Shown here: positions 54,679-64,000 of the stretch, piece by piece | Layout of the letters: every line of letters begins with the position of its first letter | Numbering within the stretch: position 1 is the first letter of the stretch | NCBI GenBank assembly: GCA_943736015.1 | Contig: OX031062.1 | Span: forward strand, 60,066,962 to 60,130,961 | Direction: 5' to 3' | DNA from: Tridacna crocea | Taxonomy: Eukaryota > Mollusca > Bivalvia > Cardiida > Cardiidae | Length of the DNA: 64,000 nucleotides | The notes under the pieces: model-generated | The model's database searches: none | Told to the model about the DNA's origin: nothing | What the model saw: the letters and a program-made list of their open reading frames with translations, nothing else | Made by a program: the position numbers and the translations under genes

Positions 54679-55420
54679 AAGCGTTGAGAACGCCGAAATG
54701 GTATTTGTCAAGGAAACCCAGTGTGTGGAATTAATAGTTTGAAAGACACAGAGACATCTGGTGCAAATATTGGCTTAAAACTCAACCCACTAAGCAAATG
54801 AATACCTTTTCGGTTGAAGGGAGAGTACTCATGACAAAGTTTCGTTTTTTGTATATGAGGTCTCCCTTTGATCATTAGGAGGAAGCAGGAGTAACGCCCC
54901 TTGACAATAGAATGCATGACGAATAGAGAGAAAAATGCTGTTAATATATCGAACAAAATTAAGTTTGTTCCTGAAAACTATAATTTTGAAATACTAGTAT
55001 CTCTAGCCTTTTACATTTAATTTCCAACATTACAATCAATTACCTCGATCTATGAATATTCATGAGCAATGAATCGGAGTAGCGCACAGTCATAGGACGA
55101 ACAAACCATGGAACGAATTGGTTTTGGAACAAAAAAGCCCAGGGTTAGTAGGCAGTATCATTGCCCCAATAAAAGGCTATGAGCAAGAGAAGCTATTTTC
55201 AATGAAAAATGAGTATCTCAACGATCGATGGCTTCGCCCAATGTGTTTTAATATGCCATTTCAAATTACATATCTGAGTGCCACCGGAAACTCTTTTGCC
55301 TGAGAAAAATGAGTTTAACTGGATTTATTTCCTTCGGCTTTGCACAAAATAAGAAACATGGTAATCAAAATTCAATCTTGAACTCATAGTGGTATTGTCT
55401 TCGACAACTACCACAAAAAC
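54679..55420 (+). repeat. Two-copy dispersed repeat, copy 2
   Basis: Same sequence with about 140 bp of extra DNA near 54828-54966. Confidence 0.65.
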
Positions 55421-55584
55421 TGTGTATGAAATGATAAAAGCGGGTGCAAAATGATCATAATGAGTACGAAATAGCCAAAATAAGAAGAATAGGTGTGTAA
55501 GAAATTACCAAAATCGTCTGATATGGCCTAGATACGAAATGACCTAATTACGAAATGACTGGAAGCCTAGTTCACTATGGCTGT

Positions 55585-56035
55585 ATTCCTTTCGCTACTC
55601 CGAACACGTTCTAGGTCAATTGAGTATTTCGGAACACTGTGCCGTGTTCTTCGGAACATATTCTGACTGTTCTAATCCAATCGAGGCGTAGCGCACCTGC
55701 TGAACGGTTGCTAGGTGATACAAGATTGCTGAAAGACGGACAATTCTTCATGGCAAAGTTTGCAATTGTCCTTTTTTACGATATGAATTCCATAAATAGG
55801 GGCAGAGTAGACTCGTCTCTACTCTCTCTCTGCAGCTAATCATATCCTCAACTAACACAGCTGAGACATGCCACTGTACTTTCATTTCGATATGGTTTAG
55901 AATAATGTTCCGAACGTGTTTCATTCAAAAATACTTCAGAACAGTGTTTTGTGTTCTGAAATATTCCTTTCGCACGTTCTAGAACAGTATTCCAGAACAC
56001 AGAACATTGTTCTAGAACAGGTGAAAGGAATACGC
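55585..56035 (+). repeat. Family J element, copy 2
   Basis: About 450 bp colinear with 42360-42830. Confidence 0.68.
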
Positions 56036-56345
56036 CCTATATTTATACCTCTACGAGCACTTTTCAAAGCGAATGAAAATATAGTACCGCCGCTCGTGAG
56101 GCGCAACAATGAATAACCCAGAAAGTTTCAATCAATAAAATTTAAATTGGTATAAAGATATATAGTTCTGTAAATTTCTTTATGTTGGCTTTTCTTTGCA
56201 CGTTCACAATGCTATTCTCAAATTTGTGCACGGGGTAAACCACGTTAAGCTTGCATCTGACATTACTCGCTAAATGATTTATGTTTTTCTTTTTCTACAT
56301 CTTTTCTGATGATAAAGCGTTTTATCAGATGCTATATTTCTCTTT

Positions 56346-56575
56346 TTAACCCTTTACCCCATAAAGCATTTTTATAGTATCTCTAATCGACCCTAAATAA
56401 CAGCAAGGATGAAGCTATTTCTTATGTGTATATGAAACCTTTTGATAGCATAGAAAACACGGTGGCAAAAGGTGAAATTGCTCGTTACGAGCAATTTCAC
56501 CTTTTGCCACATTGTTTTCCAAAGGCTCCTGACGAGCCATGCGTAGAAATGAGTATCTATGGAGTAAAGGGTTAA
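56346..56575 (+). mobile_element. Family D MITE
   Basis: 230 bp, TTAA at both ends; fully paired palindrome. Confidence 0.88.
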
Positions 56576-57159
56576 AATGTGGTGCTATGAAAGCTTTTTG
56601 AGCCGCCGACATCACAGCGATCTGTACCGTTCAATCATGTCTGAAATAGTCTATAAGCCAGTTTATTTCCATAGTTAATAGTCTATTTAAGCCAGTTTAT
56701 TTCCACAAAATGAAGACTGTACCTAGATTCTTTGAGAAATACGAGAATACTCACTTTGTTTTACTTTTGTTTGTCGCTATTTTATAGCGACCTCTGTCGT
56801 TCAATTAAGTCTGAAGAAGCCCCAGTCCAAACCAGAAGTATCTTGTAAAAAAGATAAAAGGCGAAAGAAGCAGTGGGATTTGAATATTTTACTTCGTTTG
56901 CAGTATAATATGAAGAAAATGATGAAAACAGTTCTGAGGCATCCTCTGTGCAGGATCTATAATGATTTATTACTGAAAAAGACATAGACGAATAATATTT
57001 ACAGAAAGTTTCAGTGACACCAATCAATTATCAGCGGTTTTAGGTTGTATTCCAGCACCTGACCATGGAATGTCGAAGTACGTTTGTGGTCATTGCTTCA
57101 TGTTGAATTATTGTATTCGTATGTAAAACCATATTTCATTGGCTGTAAGAAATATGATG
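56576..57159. other. Non-coding stretch
   Basis: A tandem echo AGTCTATAAGCCAGTTTATTTCC occurs twice near 56650-56700; nothing else recognised. Confidence 0.5.
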
Positions 57160-57285
57160 TAAAGGGCGATAATAAGCAGCATTCAATAGGGGGCGCATCG
57201 CGGAAATCTCGAAATTGGGCTCAATCCGCAAAGGTAAGATCCACGTAGCGATCGTAGGCTAACTTTGGCCCGCGAAGATGAGCTG
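57160..57285 (-). mobile_element. Family K element, fragment
   Basis: Only the first third, reverse orientation. Confidence 0.6.
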
Positions 57286-57332
57286 CTGCAGGAGAAAACT
57301 TCGTCGAAAGAACATTTAGGCTACATACCCCC

Positions 57333-57528
57333 TGTCCGTATTCACCAACCATCCATCAAAACATTCTTAGTCTAATTATCCATTATTTTCTAACTTTTAA
57401 AGTAACACAACTTCTGATTGGCTAAACCGTTCGGTTTAGCCAATCAGAAGCTGTGTTACTTTCAAGCTTGGACAAACTTGGAGAATAAGACTGAGAATGT
57501 TCTTAAGAATGGTTGGTGAATACGAACC
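57333..57528. repeat. Family G palindrome, copy 2
   Basis: Same arms and centre (CCGTTCGG), with independent changes. Confidence 0.83.
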
Positions 57529-57603
57529 CGGCCAGTTGAAAGTTATACCATTTCCATCATCATCATTTTCCGTTATGATAAAAAAAAATGCAAGAAACAG
57601 TCG

Positions 57604-57995
57604 TTAAAAGGTGGCCCTTCAGTTTTTGGGGCGATGATTTACACACTGGAAATACACAGACGAAGCTGCAGATATCGCGTCTGAAGAAAACATTATGTAA
57701 AATAATTACATGTTTGTGTTATGTTATGGAATTTCAGCATCATTAGTCACGTGGCAGTCACTTAACATTCCCACAATGCTTTTTCTTTTTCTTATTTTTA
57801 GAGGGAAATCTAAAATCTAAAAATAGCTTAAGAGGCTACGTAGCCTTTTAAGGGAATAAAAAAAAATTAATTTTTTTTTGGTAGTTTTATGATTCTTAAT
57901 TATTGATGATTTGTATTGTTTTTTCATATAAATTTCAGTGATATAAATATTTTCTAATTTGGTGGGATGTGAAAATTCTAGATACCCACCTTTAA
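57604..57995 (+). mobile_element. Family B element, copy 4 (internally deleted)
   Basis: 392 bp with both termini; about 150 bp missing from the first half. Confidence 0.7.
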
Positions 57996-58195
57996 TATAT
58001 ACAAAGAACTTCGAAACTACCGGTCGACTTCACGTTATGATATGACGTAGTATATATATCTATTTTTTTTTTAAATACATGCATCTTATGGCGATAAATC
58101 AAAAAGACCGAGTGGGAACTATATTTTAAATGTGACGATGTAAGTATCAACAAAATTGATCGTCTTGTTGAGTGATTTATACCGGTGCGTTTCAA

Positions 58196-58424
58196 TTAAC
58201 TCTTTACCAAACGACAAAATTTTAGACTGGTACAAATTGAAAGCATTTGCATACGAAAAAATAAAGGTGACTGAAAAATTGAACTTTGTTCTGGGAAGGG
58301 TAGAAAACACAGTGGGAAAAGGAGAAAATGCTGGTTACCAGCATTTTCTCATTTTCTTACAGTGTTTTCAAAAGGCGTCTTTTTCAGGGGCGTCAAAAGT
58401 AGGGATTGTGTGATAATGGGTTAA
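58196..58424 (-). mobile_element. Family A MITE
   Basis: Full length, TTAA at both ends. Confidence 0.86.
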
Positions 58425-58489
58425 TTCTGTTTCAACCCTTATCGTGATGAATTCAAACCACTGGCCTTTTGGTGTCGTTTTATTGACTT

Positions 58490-58705
58490 CAAATGCCGAC
58501 TTTTAACGACCCTGAGAAAGAAACACTTTGAAAACACTGTGGGAAAAGGAGAAAATGCTGGTAACCAGCATTTTCTCCTTTTATCCCACAATGTTTTCTA
58601 CCCTATCAAAGTAAAATTGCACCATTTGAGCAACACTGAAATTGTCATCTGCAAATCCTTTCAATTTGGATAAGGCTTAAATTTTGTTGTCTGGTAAAGG
58701 GTTAA
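58490..58705 (+). mobile_element. Family A MITE, 5' truncated
   Basis: Shares its 3' TTAA with a half copy that follows. Confidence 0.78.
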
Positions 58706-58800
58706 TTCTTACCAGACGACATAATTTAATTAGACTTCTCCAATTTGAAATCATTTGCAAATGACAGATGAAATGTGAATCAGAATCGTTTGGGTCTATC
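58702..58800 (-). mobile_element. Family A MITE, half copy
   Basis: Outer part only, ending before the palindrome. Confidence 0.6.
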
Positions 58801-58849
58801 TTTCAGGAGAAGGACAGGAGGATTATCCCATACCATATCCATCTGTCAT

Positions 58850-59175
58850 TACTCCGCCATTATCTCCCGCTAGATGGCATTCTATAAATACTCATCTATC
58901 TAATTTGGGCATCCTGGGTACAGAACCGAACCACTTTCCTGCACGACAACCGTTACCGTTTGAATTTAAAACTAGAATAAACGTTTACCCAATAAAACGC
59001 TACCTAGTGCAATTCACTAAGCTATGATCAGCAGTGTAGAGAAATCTGGAGCTAAATCAGGTCTCATTTCTCCTCAAACGTATTGATAAAAGCTATTTTC
59101 TACATTACTACTTTATAGAGCGTAATGTTAGTCAGCCTGCTTTCGGGGTTAGTGATGCGTCATATAAGACAGTCG
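58850..59175 (+). mobile_element. Family H arm, solo copy
   Basis: Matches the family H arm from TTATCTCCCGCTAGATGG to GTCATATAAGACAGTCGAA without the nested fold-back, giving its empty site. Confidence 0.72.
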
Positions 59176-59426
59176 AACTGCATGAAATGTTTTTTTATTT
59201 TCTGTGTCTATACTGGTATATATACTAGGATACCTGCCAACAGTATACAGTGTAACTAGAAAAGCTTTGCAAAGCAATGATTTTGAATCTATTGCTAATG
59301 TATTCATATTTGTTAAAAATCCAGGCAGAAAACGTTTATTTTGAAAATTTAAAGGGGTGGGTGGGTTCTGGAACACCCCACCCCCAGCTGAATCGGCCGA
59401 TGCGGGTTATCAGTAACAATTCTTGT

Positions 59427-59656
59427 ATAACCCTTTTCCAAACGACAAATATTAGATTCTTCCAAACTCAAAGAGTTTGCAGACGACAATTTCAAATTTG
59501 ATAAAAAGGCACAAAGTTCTCCAAATGGGTAGAAAACACTGTGGGAAAAGGAGAAATTGCTCGTTACGAGCAATTTCTCCTTTTTCTACAGTGTTTTCAA
59601 AAGACTATATAGCACTGCAGACACGTTAAAACAAAGCCTTGTTTGGGAAAGGGTTA
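59427..59656 (-). mobile_element. Family A2 MITE
   Basis: Perfect A2 apex; 3' TTAA kept. Confidence 0.83.
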
Positions 59657-59916
59657 AATTCGTGTCATAAATTATGGGTCAGCTATTAGGCCCGCAGAAT
59701 AAACTTTTTTTCTCTCGATCTTGAATTACTCCTTATTACAGTAATTTATTTATTAACTATGCCCGCCTTTAACGAAGTGGTCCAGGATAATTGCTTTGCT
59801 CATGTCGGTCAGTCGGTCCGTCTGTCGGTCGGTCGGCCGATAGACCTTATTCGGATAATAACCAGACACAGACTGATAGACTAGTCCTTGGACACACAGA
59901 AAATTGACCATCCAGG

Positions 59917-59975
59917 TCAGCCTGATGTTCTGTGCAGTCTGATCTTGATCTACATTGTCCGCTAATGGCCAGTGG
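59917..59975. repeat. Family E hairpin, one arm degraded
   Basis: TGTGCAGTCTGATCTTGATC followed by TACATTGTCCGC. Confidence 0.6.
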
Positions 59976-60184
59976 GTCGCGTTTAGCAGTTTAGAGGTTA
60001 AAATATGTATAGTAATGACTTTCAAGAAGGTTGAGTTTAGACTTCATACACTGATACAGTGTCTGGACTCTAGATTTTTAGGGTTAGTTTATAAAATACG
60101 ACATCTCTTTTTGCATTTGAACATATATAATAGGATATTGTTTCAAAATAATAATGAACAACTGCATGAAATTTCATCTTCAAG

Positions 60185-60222
60185 GAGGGGCGTGGGGGGG
60201 GGGGGGGGAGGGGGAGGGGGAA
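60185..60222. repeat. Poly-G tract
   Basis: Sixteen or more G in a row with further GGGGGA units. Confidence 0.8.
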
Positions 60223-60318
60223 GAGTCAGAATGAATTCGATGAATAGTGGCCAGCTTTCTTTTTGACGCTCTATTATCTCCCTTTAATAATTTTAGGTGC
60301 ATATAAAGAAAAACTCAC

Positions 60319-60364
60319 GTAGTATCTATTAGAAGGTAAAAAGTCAGCAATTTTCACTATACTT
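60319..60364 (-). CDS. Candidate second exon of the unrecognised gene
   Basis: 46 bp between a weak acceptor (GTTGCATAG) and a consensus donor (TACTAC|gtgagt). It takes the exact phase left by 60558-60491 and stays open, giving ...NPSIVKIADFLPSNRYY. The intron between would be 126 bp, shorter than others here. Phase agreement is one chance in three, so support is modest. Confidence 0.3.
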
Positions 60365-60490
60365 CTATGCAACTCGTGTAATGGCAAATGTATATATTTT
60401 CATAGATTATAAGTCTTTGAATAGAATTTGTTGCTATTACCTTTCATTTCTTACAAAATACAAAATTTAAATACTTGCAATCAAACTTAC

Positions 60491-60558
60491 GGGTTATCTA
60501 AAACCACTGGGCCATTAACGAGGTAGCCTTTAAACGTGCGGTTACCACCGCTAGCCAT
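60491..60558 (-). CDS. Candidate start exon of an unrecognised gene
   Basis: On the - strand ATG at 60558-60556 opens MASGGNRTFKGYLVNGPVVL, ending AACCC|gtaagt, a consensus donor, after 22 codons plus two bases. Base composition is more balanced than the AT-rich surroundings. I do not recognise the protein. The nearest possible next exon is 60364-60319. It lies upstream of and on the same strand as the lipocalin gene, but no link is shown. Confidence 0.42.
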
Positions 60559-60768
60559 AACTTTGTAAGTCTGTCGCCGACAGCGCACAGACTTCAAGAA
60601 ATGCACACAAACGACTAATGTTGACAACAACATACTGATAAGCTATAATATTCTAAAGCTACAAAATGGATATAACAAGTTCTGTCATGTAGGTGCTCTG
60701 CAAAAGCTTCCCAACACTCTCCATGATGTCGACTTCATATACTGTGATTTGTTTTAAATTAGTCTCTT

Positions 60769-60993
60769 TTGACCCTTTACCAAACGACACCATTTTAGAC
60801 TGGTCCAAATTGAAGCATTTTCAGACGACACAATAAACGCAACTCAAAAATTGAAATATGTTACCAGCAGGGTAGAAAACATTGTGGGGAAAGGAGAAAA
60901 TGCTGGTTACCAGCATTTTCTCCTCTTCCCATAATGTTTTCCAAAGGCTTCATTTTCAGGGTCGTGTGTATAAACCTGGCATTGTATGGTCAA
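60769..60993 (-). mobile_element. Family A MITE
   Basis: Terminal TTAA altered (TTGA, TCAA). Confidence 0.78.
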
Positions 60994-61035
60994 ACCGAAG
61001 GCCTGCATAACTTTAAAATGGTTGATTCAGTGACA

Positions 61036-61176
61036 GGAATTTGACATTTTTTAACCAGAACAAATGATAAAATATGAAAAAAAATCTCCCCTTTATTATA
61101 TAAACACATTATATAAGGGAGATTCTTATTTTTTTTTCATATTTTATCATTTATTTTGGTTATAGAATGTCAAATA
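61036..61176. repeat. Family L palindrome, copy 1
   Basis: GGAATTTGACATT, AAAATATGAAAAAAAATC / inverted, TATAGAATGTCAAAT. Confidence 0.7.
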
Positions 61177-61191
61177 CCGTAGCAGGACATC

Positions 61192-61322
61192 TGCCCCCGG
61201 ACAATTGCTCCCCGGACTATTACCCCCGAGGACAATTCCCCCTCCGGAATATTGCCCCGAGAGGACAATTCCTTGTCCTGGGCGGGGGGGGGGATGGGTG
61301 GGGGGGGGGGGGGGGGGGGAGG
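61192..61322. repeat. GC-rich GGACAATT array and G-run
   Basis: Four blocks of the same type then about 40 nearly uninterrupted G (G-quadruplex prone). Confidence 0.68.
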
Positions 61323-61335
61323 AGTACGTGAGAAC

Positions 61336-61410
61336 GGAAAGTGTCGTTTCGGATTAGCCTGCGTAGACTGCATAGGCTGATCCGAGACGACACTTTACGC
61401 AAATGTCCGA
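61336..61410. repeat. Family F hairpin
   Basis: GGATTAGCCTGCG ... TAGGCTGATCC inner stem, AGTGTCGTTTC / GAGACGACACT outer stem. Confidence 0.75.
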
Positions 61411-61540
61411 AAGTTCCTTTTCACATGGTGCGGACGATGTGCACTTTAAAAACTCCTATTCAGGCTAGGTCAAAATATGCTTCATGAATCGAAGATCGCA
61501 CTGCTCCTTCCTGCAGTCTGATCTTGAGGTATTGTCCACA

Positions 61541-61700
61541 GGAATTTGAGATTCTATCATCAAAATAAATTATAAAATATGAAAAAAAAATATCCCCCAA
61601 TATTATATAAACACAAAGTGTTTATATTATATGTCTATATGGGAATTTTTTTTCTTCATATTTTATCATTTATTTTTGCTTATAGAATGTCAAATTCCTG
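61541..61700. repeat. Family L palindrome, copy 2
   Basis: GGAATTTGAGATTCTAT ... ATAGAATGTCAAATTCC; a half copy also lies near 1570-1640. Confidence 0.7.
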
Positions 61701-61764
61701 TACCGTATTGTCTGACGAAAAACTCCACTCGCAAAAGGGTTAATAAGAGTTAACAATATTCTTT

Positions 61765-61980
61765 TTAACCCTTTACCAAACGATAAAATTTTAGACTTGT
61801 CCAAATTGAAAGCATTTCCAGACGACAAAATAAACGTGGCTCAAACTTGAAACTTGATATTAGGAGAGAAGAAAACATTGTAGGAAAAGGAGAAAATACT
61901 GGTTACCAGCATTTTCTCCTTTTTCTACCATGTTTTCAGAAGTCTTCTTCCTATGGGTCGTAAAAAACCAGGGGTTACTA
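61765..61980 (-). mobile_element. Family A MITE, 3' truncated
   Basis: 5' TTAA; ends near CCAGGGGTTACT. Confidence 0.78.
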
Positions 61981-62529
61981 ATTTTTTGACGAGTATTCAA
62001 ATGTAATGGACACCGGTTGAAACGAAAGAAAAAAAATGAACGAAATAAAATGTTTGTTTTTCTCAGAATTTCACCCCTTAGCTGGACCAAAAATAACCTA
62101 TCAGGTATACGATACGAGCTTAATATTTAATTTGTAAAGAATACAATATCAAAAAACAAAATCAACTGCAAATGACAGGATATTTGTCATCCAACGCCCC
62201 CAATTTTGTTCGACCACTCGACACAAACCTTGCCACTTACGATAAATCGTTTTCACCGAATAATTTCAGTATATTTGATTGTATAAACTGCATGCATATT
62301 CAAATTTTACCCTTTCTCAGGAAGAGGGCATCCAATTCCCTTTTTTTCCCTCTTTTCATCTAGTCTCTGTTTGCAAGAAAAATCCCATGAATTATCAACG
62401 TATTTGAATTGTTGTCTCTTCAACTCATGCTAAGATGAGACTATCCTTGATTCGGCGACTAGCGCTAATGTTACTTTTATGTTGCGGAGAACAATCATAA
62501 AAATAATATTTGATCAACCCTTCAGAATG
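61981..62529. other. Non-coding stretch
   Basis: No repeat family or exon recognised. Confidence 0.5.
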
Positions 62530-62945
62530 CGAAGACTAGTCACAAAAATAGCATCGGAGCAGATACCCTCAGACTGAAGGTAACTTACCTTCAGTCTGAA
62601 GGTGTCTGCTCTGATGCTATTTTTGTTACTGGTCTTTGCATACCCTTTCAGGCCAACCTTCATTAAACATGTCTGGAAAAAATACGATTTTACCCGCATC
62701 TTTTCGAATGGCTCTGTGCGACATAATTTCCAATGACAGCTTATAAAATGGGCATGGATCGTTAGATAAATGATTAATCTTTACCATCACACAAGCTGTG
62801 CCACGAAATATTAATTAAATCAATAGAAATTTACCTTTTTTCCCAACGTAAATAAATCCAGTGTAATTTGTAAACAACTAACACAGCGACTTCCGTTAAA
62901 CAGGCATGAGCACTCAACTGAATTTGAATTTTGAACAGTCTGGTT
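62530..62945 (-). repeat. Repeated gene-fragment-like unit, copy 2
   Basis: Reverse orientation. The start codon region is altered (ACACTGG in place of ATGACGG) but the second exon-like part is kept. Its distal end is doubled into an inverted repeat around 62583. Confidence 0.5.
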
Positions 62946-63180
62946 TCCTAACCCAAACAAACATTTTTGCTCACGGTTCCTCTGTCATAAGCGAAATTAG
63001 CAACTAAACTGTCCTGTAGCTTGTCAGAGATACTGCGATTTTCGCCAAGACATGCGCATTGATGATATCACCATGTTTTGATTTCTGGTGATGTAGGTCG
63101 GCGGTTATTTACATTGAAAAGTACAGATTTGCACAAAGGTAAAATTTGGATATTAAGTTAATTAACAAACATCAGTCTTT

Positions 63181-63384
63181 TTGTAAAGATTAATCATTTA
63201 TCTATCGATCCATTCCCATTTTATTAGTTGTCATTGGAAATTCTGTCGCATAGAGCCGTTCGAAAAGATGCGGGTAAAATCGTATTTGTTCCCGATACTT
63301 TTAATGAATGTTGGTCTGAAGGTGAATGCGAAGACCAGTCACAAAAATAGCATCGGAGCAGACACCTTCAGACTGAAGGTAAAG
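63181..63384 (+). repeat. Repeated gene-fragment-like unit, copy 3 (partial)
   Basis: Holds the second exon-like part (LSLEILSHRAVRKDAG...) and the ACCTTCAGACTGAAGGT end shared with the other copies. Confidence 0.5.
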
Positions 63385-63500
63385 GTAACTGAGTGATGGT
63401 AAGTCTACAGAGTAGTCTAGACTAGATCTGTAGCCAATAGAGTACAGCACTTTATTGGCTATATAAAGCACCAACACTTGCTGATTTGTGCTAAAATCTC

Positions 63501-64000
63501 TTAAAGGTGGGTATCTAGAATTTTCACACCCCACCAAATAAGAAAATATATATACCACAGAAATTTATATGAAAAAACAATACAAATCATCAATGATTAA
63601 GAATCATAAAATAATGAAAAAAAATTTCTTGATGGTATTCCCTTAACCCTTTCCCAAACGACAAATTTTGGATTCTTCCAAACCCAGAGTTTGCAGACGA
63701 CAATTTTAAATTTGGAGAAAATGACAGAAAGTTCTTCCAAAAAGGGTAGAAAAAATTGCGGGAAACGGAGAAATTGCTCGTTATGAGCAATTTCTCCTTT
63801 TTCCACAGTGTTTTCAAAAGACTTTTACTGCAGACACGTAAAAACCAGGGCTTGTTTGGGAAAGGGTTAAAAGGCTACGTAGTCTCTTAAGCTATTTTTA
63901 GATTTCCCGCCAAAAATAAACAAGGGATTTGTGGGAATTTTAAGTGACTGGCACATGACTAATGACACTGAAATTCCATAACACAACAAACATGTAATTA
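63501..64000 (-). mobile_element. Family B element, copy 5, cut by the window end, with nested MITE
   Basis: Begins TTAAAGGTGGGTATC; a family A2 copy sits at 63643-63870 inside it. Confidence 0.75.
63643..63870 (-). mobile_element. Family A2 MITE inside family B copy 5
   Basis: TTAA both ends; the undisturbed site is seen in family B copy 3. Confidence 0.9.

Larger units (their letters stand above)
59657..60318. other. Non-coding stretch
   Basis: Includes a CGGTCAGTCGGTC short repeat near 59807-59840, a family E half hairpin and the poly-G tract. Confidence 0.5.

Noticed and set aside
8868-58413. Dozens of 60-130-residue ORFs sharing peptides such as MLVTSIFSFSHNVF or ENIVGKGENAGYQHFLLFPQ
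   Set aside because: All are the same MITE palindrome read in different frames and strands; no start context, codon bias or splice support.

Overview
The window reads as nuclear DNA of a repeat-rich metazoan, most likely a bivalve mollusc. This is inference from spliced animal genes with short exons and kilobase introns, an animal-type Ty3/gypsy element, tRNA-derived SINEs, and small palindromic repeats of the kind common in bivalve genomes. There is no bacterial-style gene packing. I rebuilt the genes exon by exon from reading frame, splice sites and phase, because no single long ORF shows them.

Three genes are supported. (1) A DNAJB9/ERdj4-like ER co-chaperone on the + strand has three exons (9122-9344, 11463-11966, 19757-19827) and encodes 265 residues. 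(2) A MARCH-type RING-CH membrane E3 ubiquitin ligase on the - strand has five exons (34500 down to 27019) and encodes 287 residues, with a CRE-containing promoter just upstream. (3) A secreted ApoD-like lipocalin on the - strand has five exons (50999 down to 40674) and encodes 204 residues. All exon phases agree in each gene. A fourth, weaker - strand gene start lies at 60558-60319, and a candidate + strand exon lies at 21903-21960.

Intron 2 of the DNAJB9-like gene holds a 6.4-kb LTR retrotransposon (12453-18841). Its two 542-bp LTRs appear identical, its primer binding site matches tRNA-Pro, and integrase lies upstream of reverse transcriptase (Gmr1-like order). It is broken by a TGA stop and by a nested MITE. 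Other transposons are a Mutator-like element with long terminal inverted repeats and an 8-bp target duplication (4159-7192), a LINE 3' end with a short tandem-repeat tail (51920-52451), a Tc1-like relic (37180-37575), several SINEs, and nested fold-back elements around 44.3-46.3 kb.

The dominant feature is a family of about 60 copies of a ~225-bp TTAA-flanked element (called family A here), covering roughly a fifth of the window. Each copy centres on a near-perfect palindrome of nearly 50 bp. A sister family (D, five copies) has the same architecture. Between subfamilies the hairpin differs by paired changes that keep base pairing. Four filled/empty site comparisons inside this window show TTAA duplication on insertion. 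Copies abut each other sharing one TTAA, and many sit within 20-100 bp of exons. The rest is AT-rich intergenic or intronic sequence.
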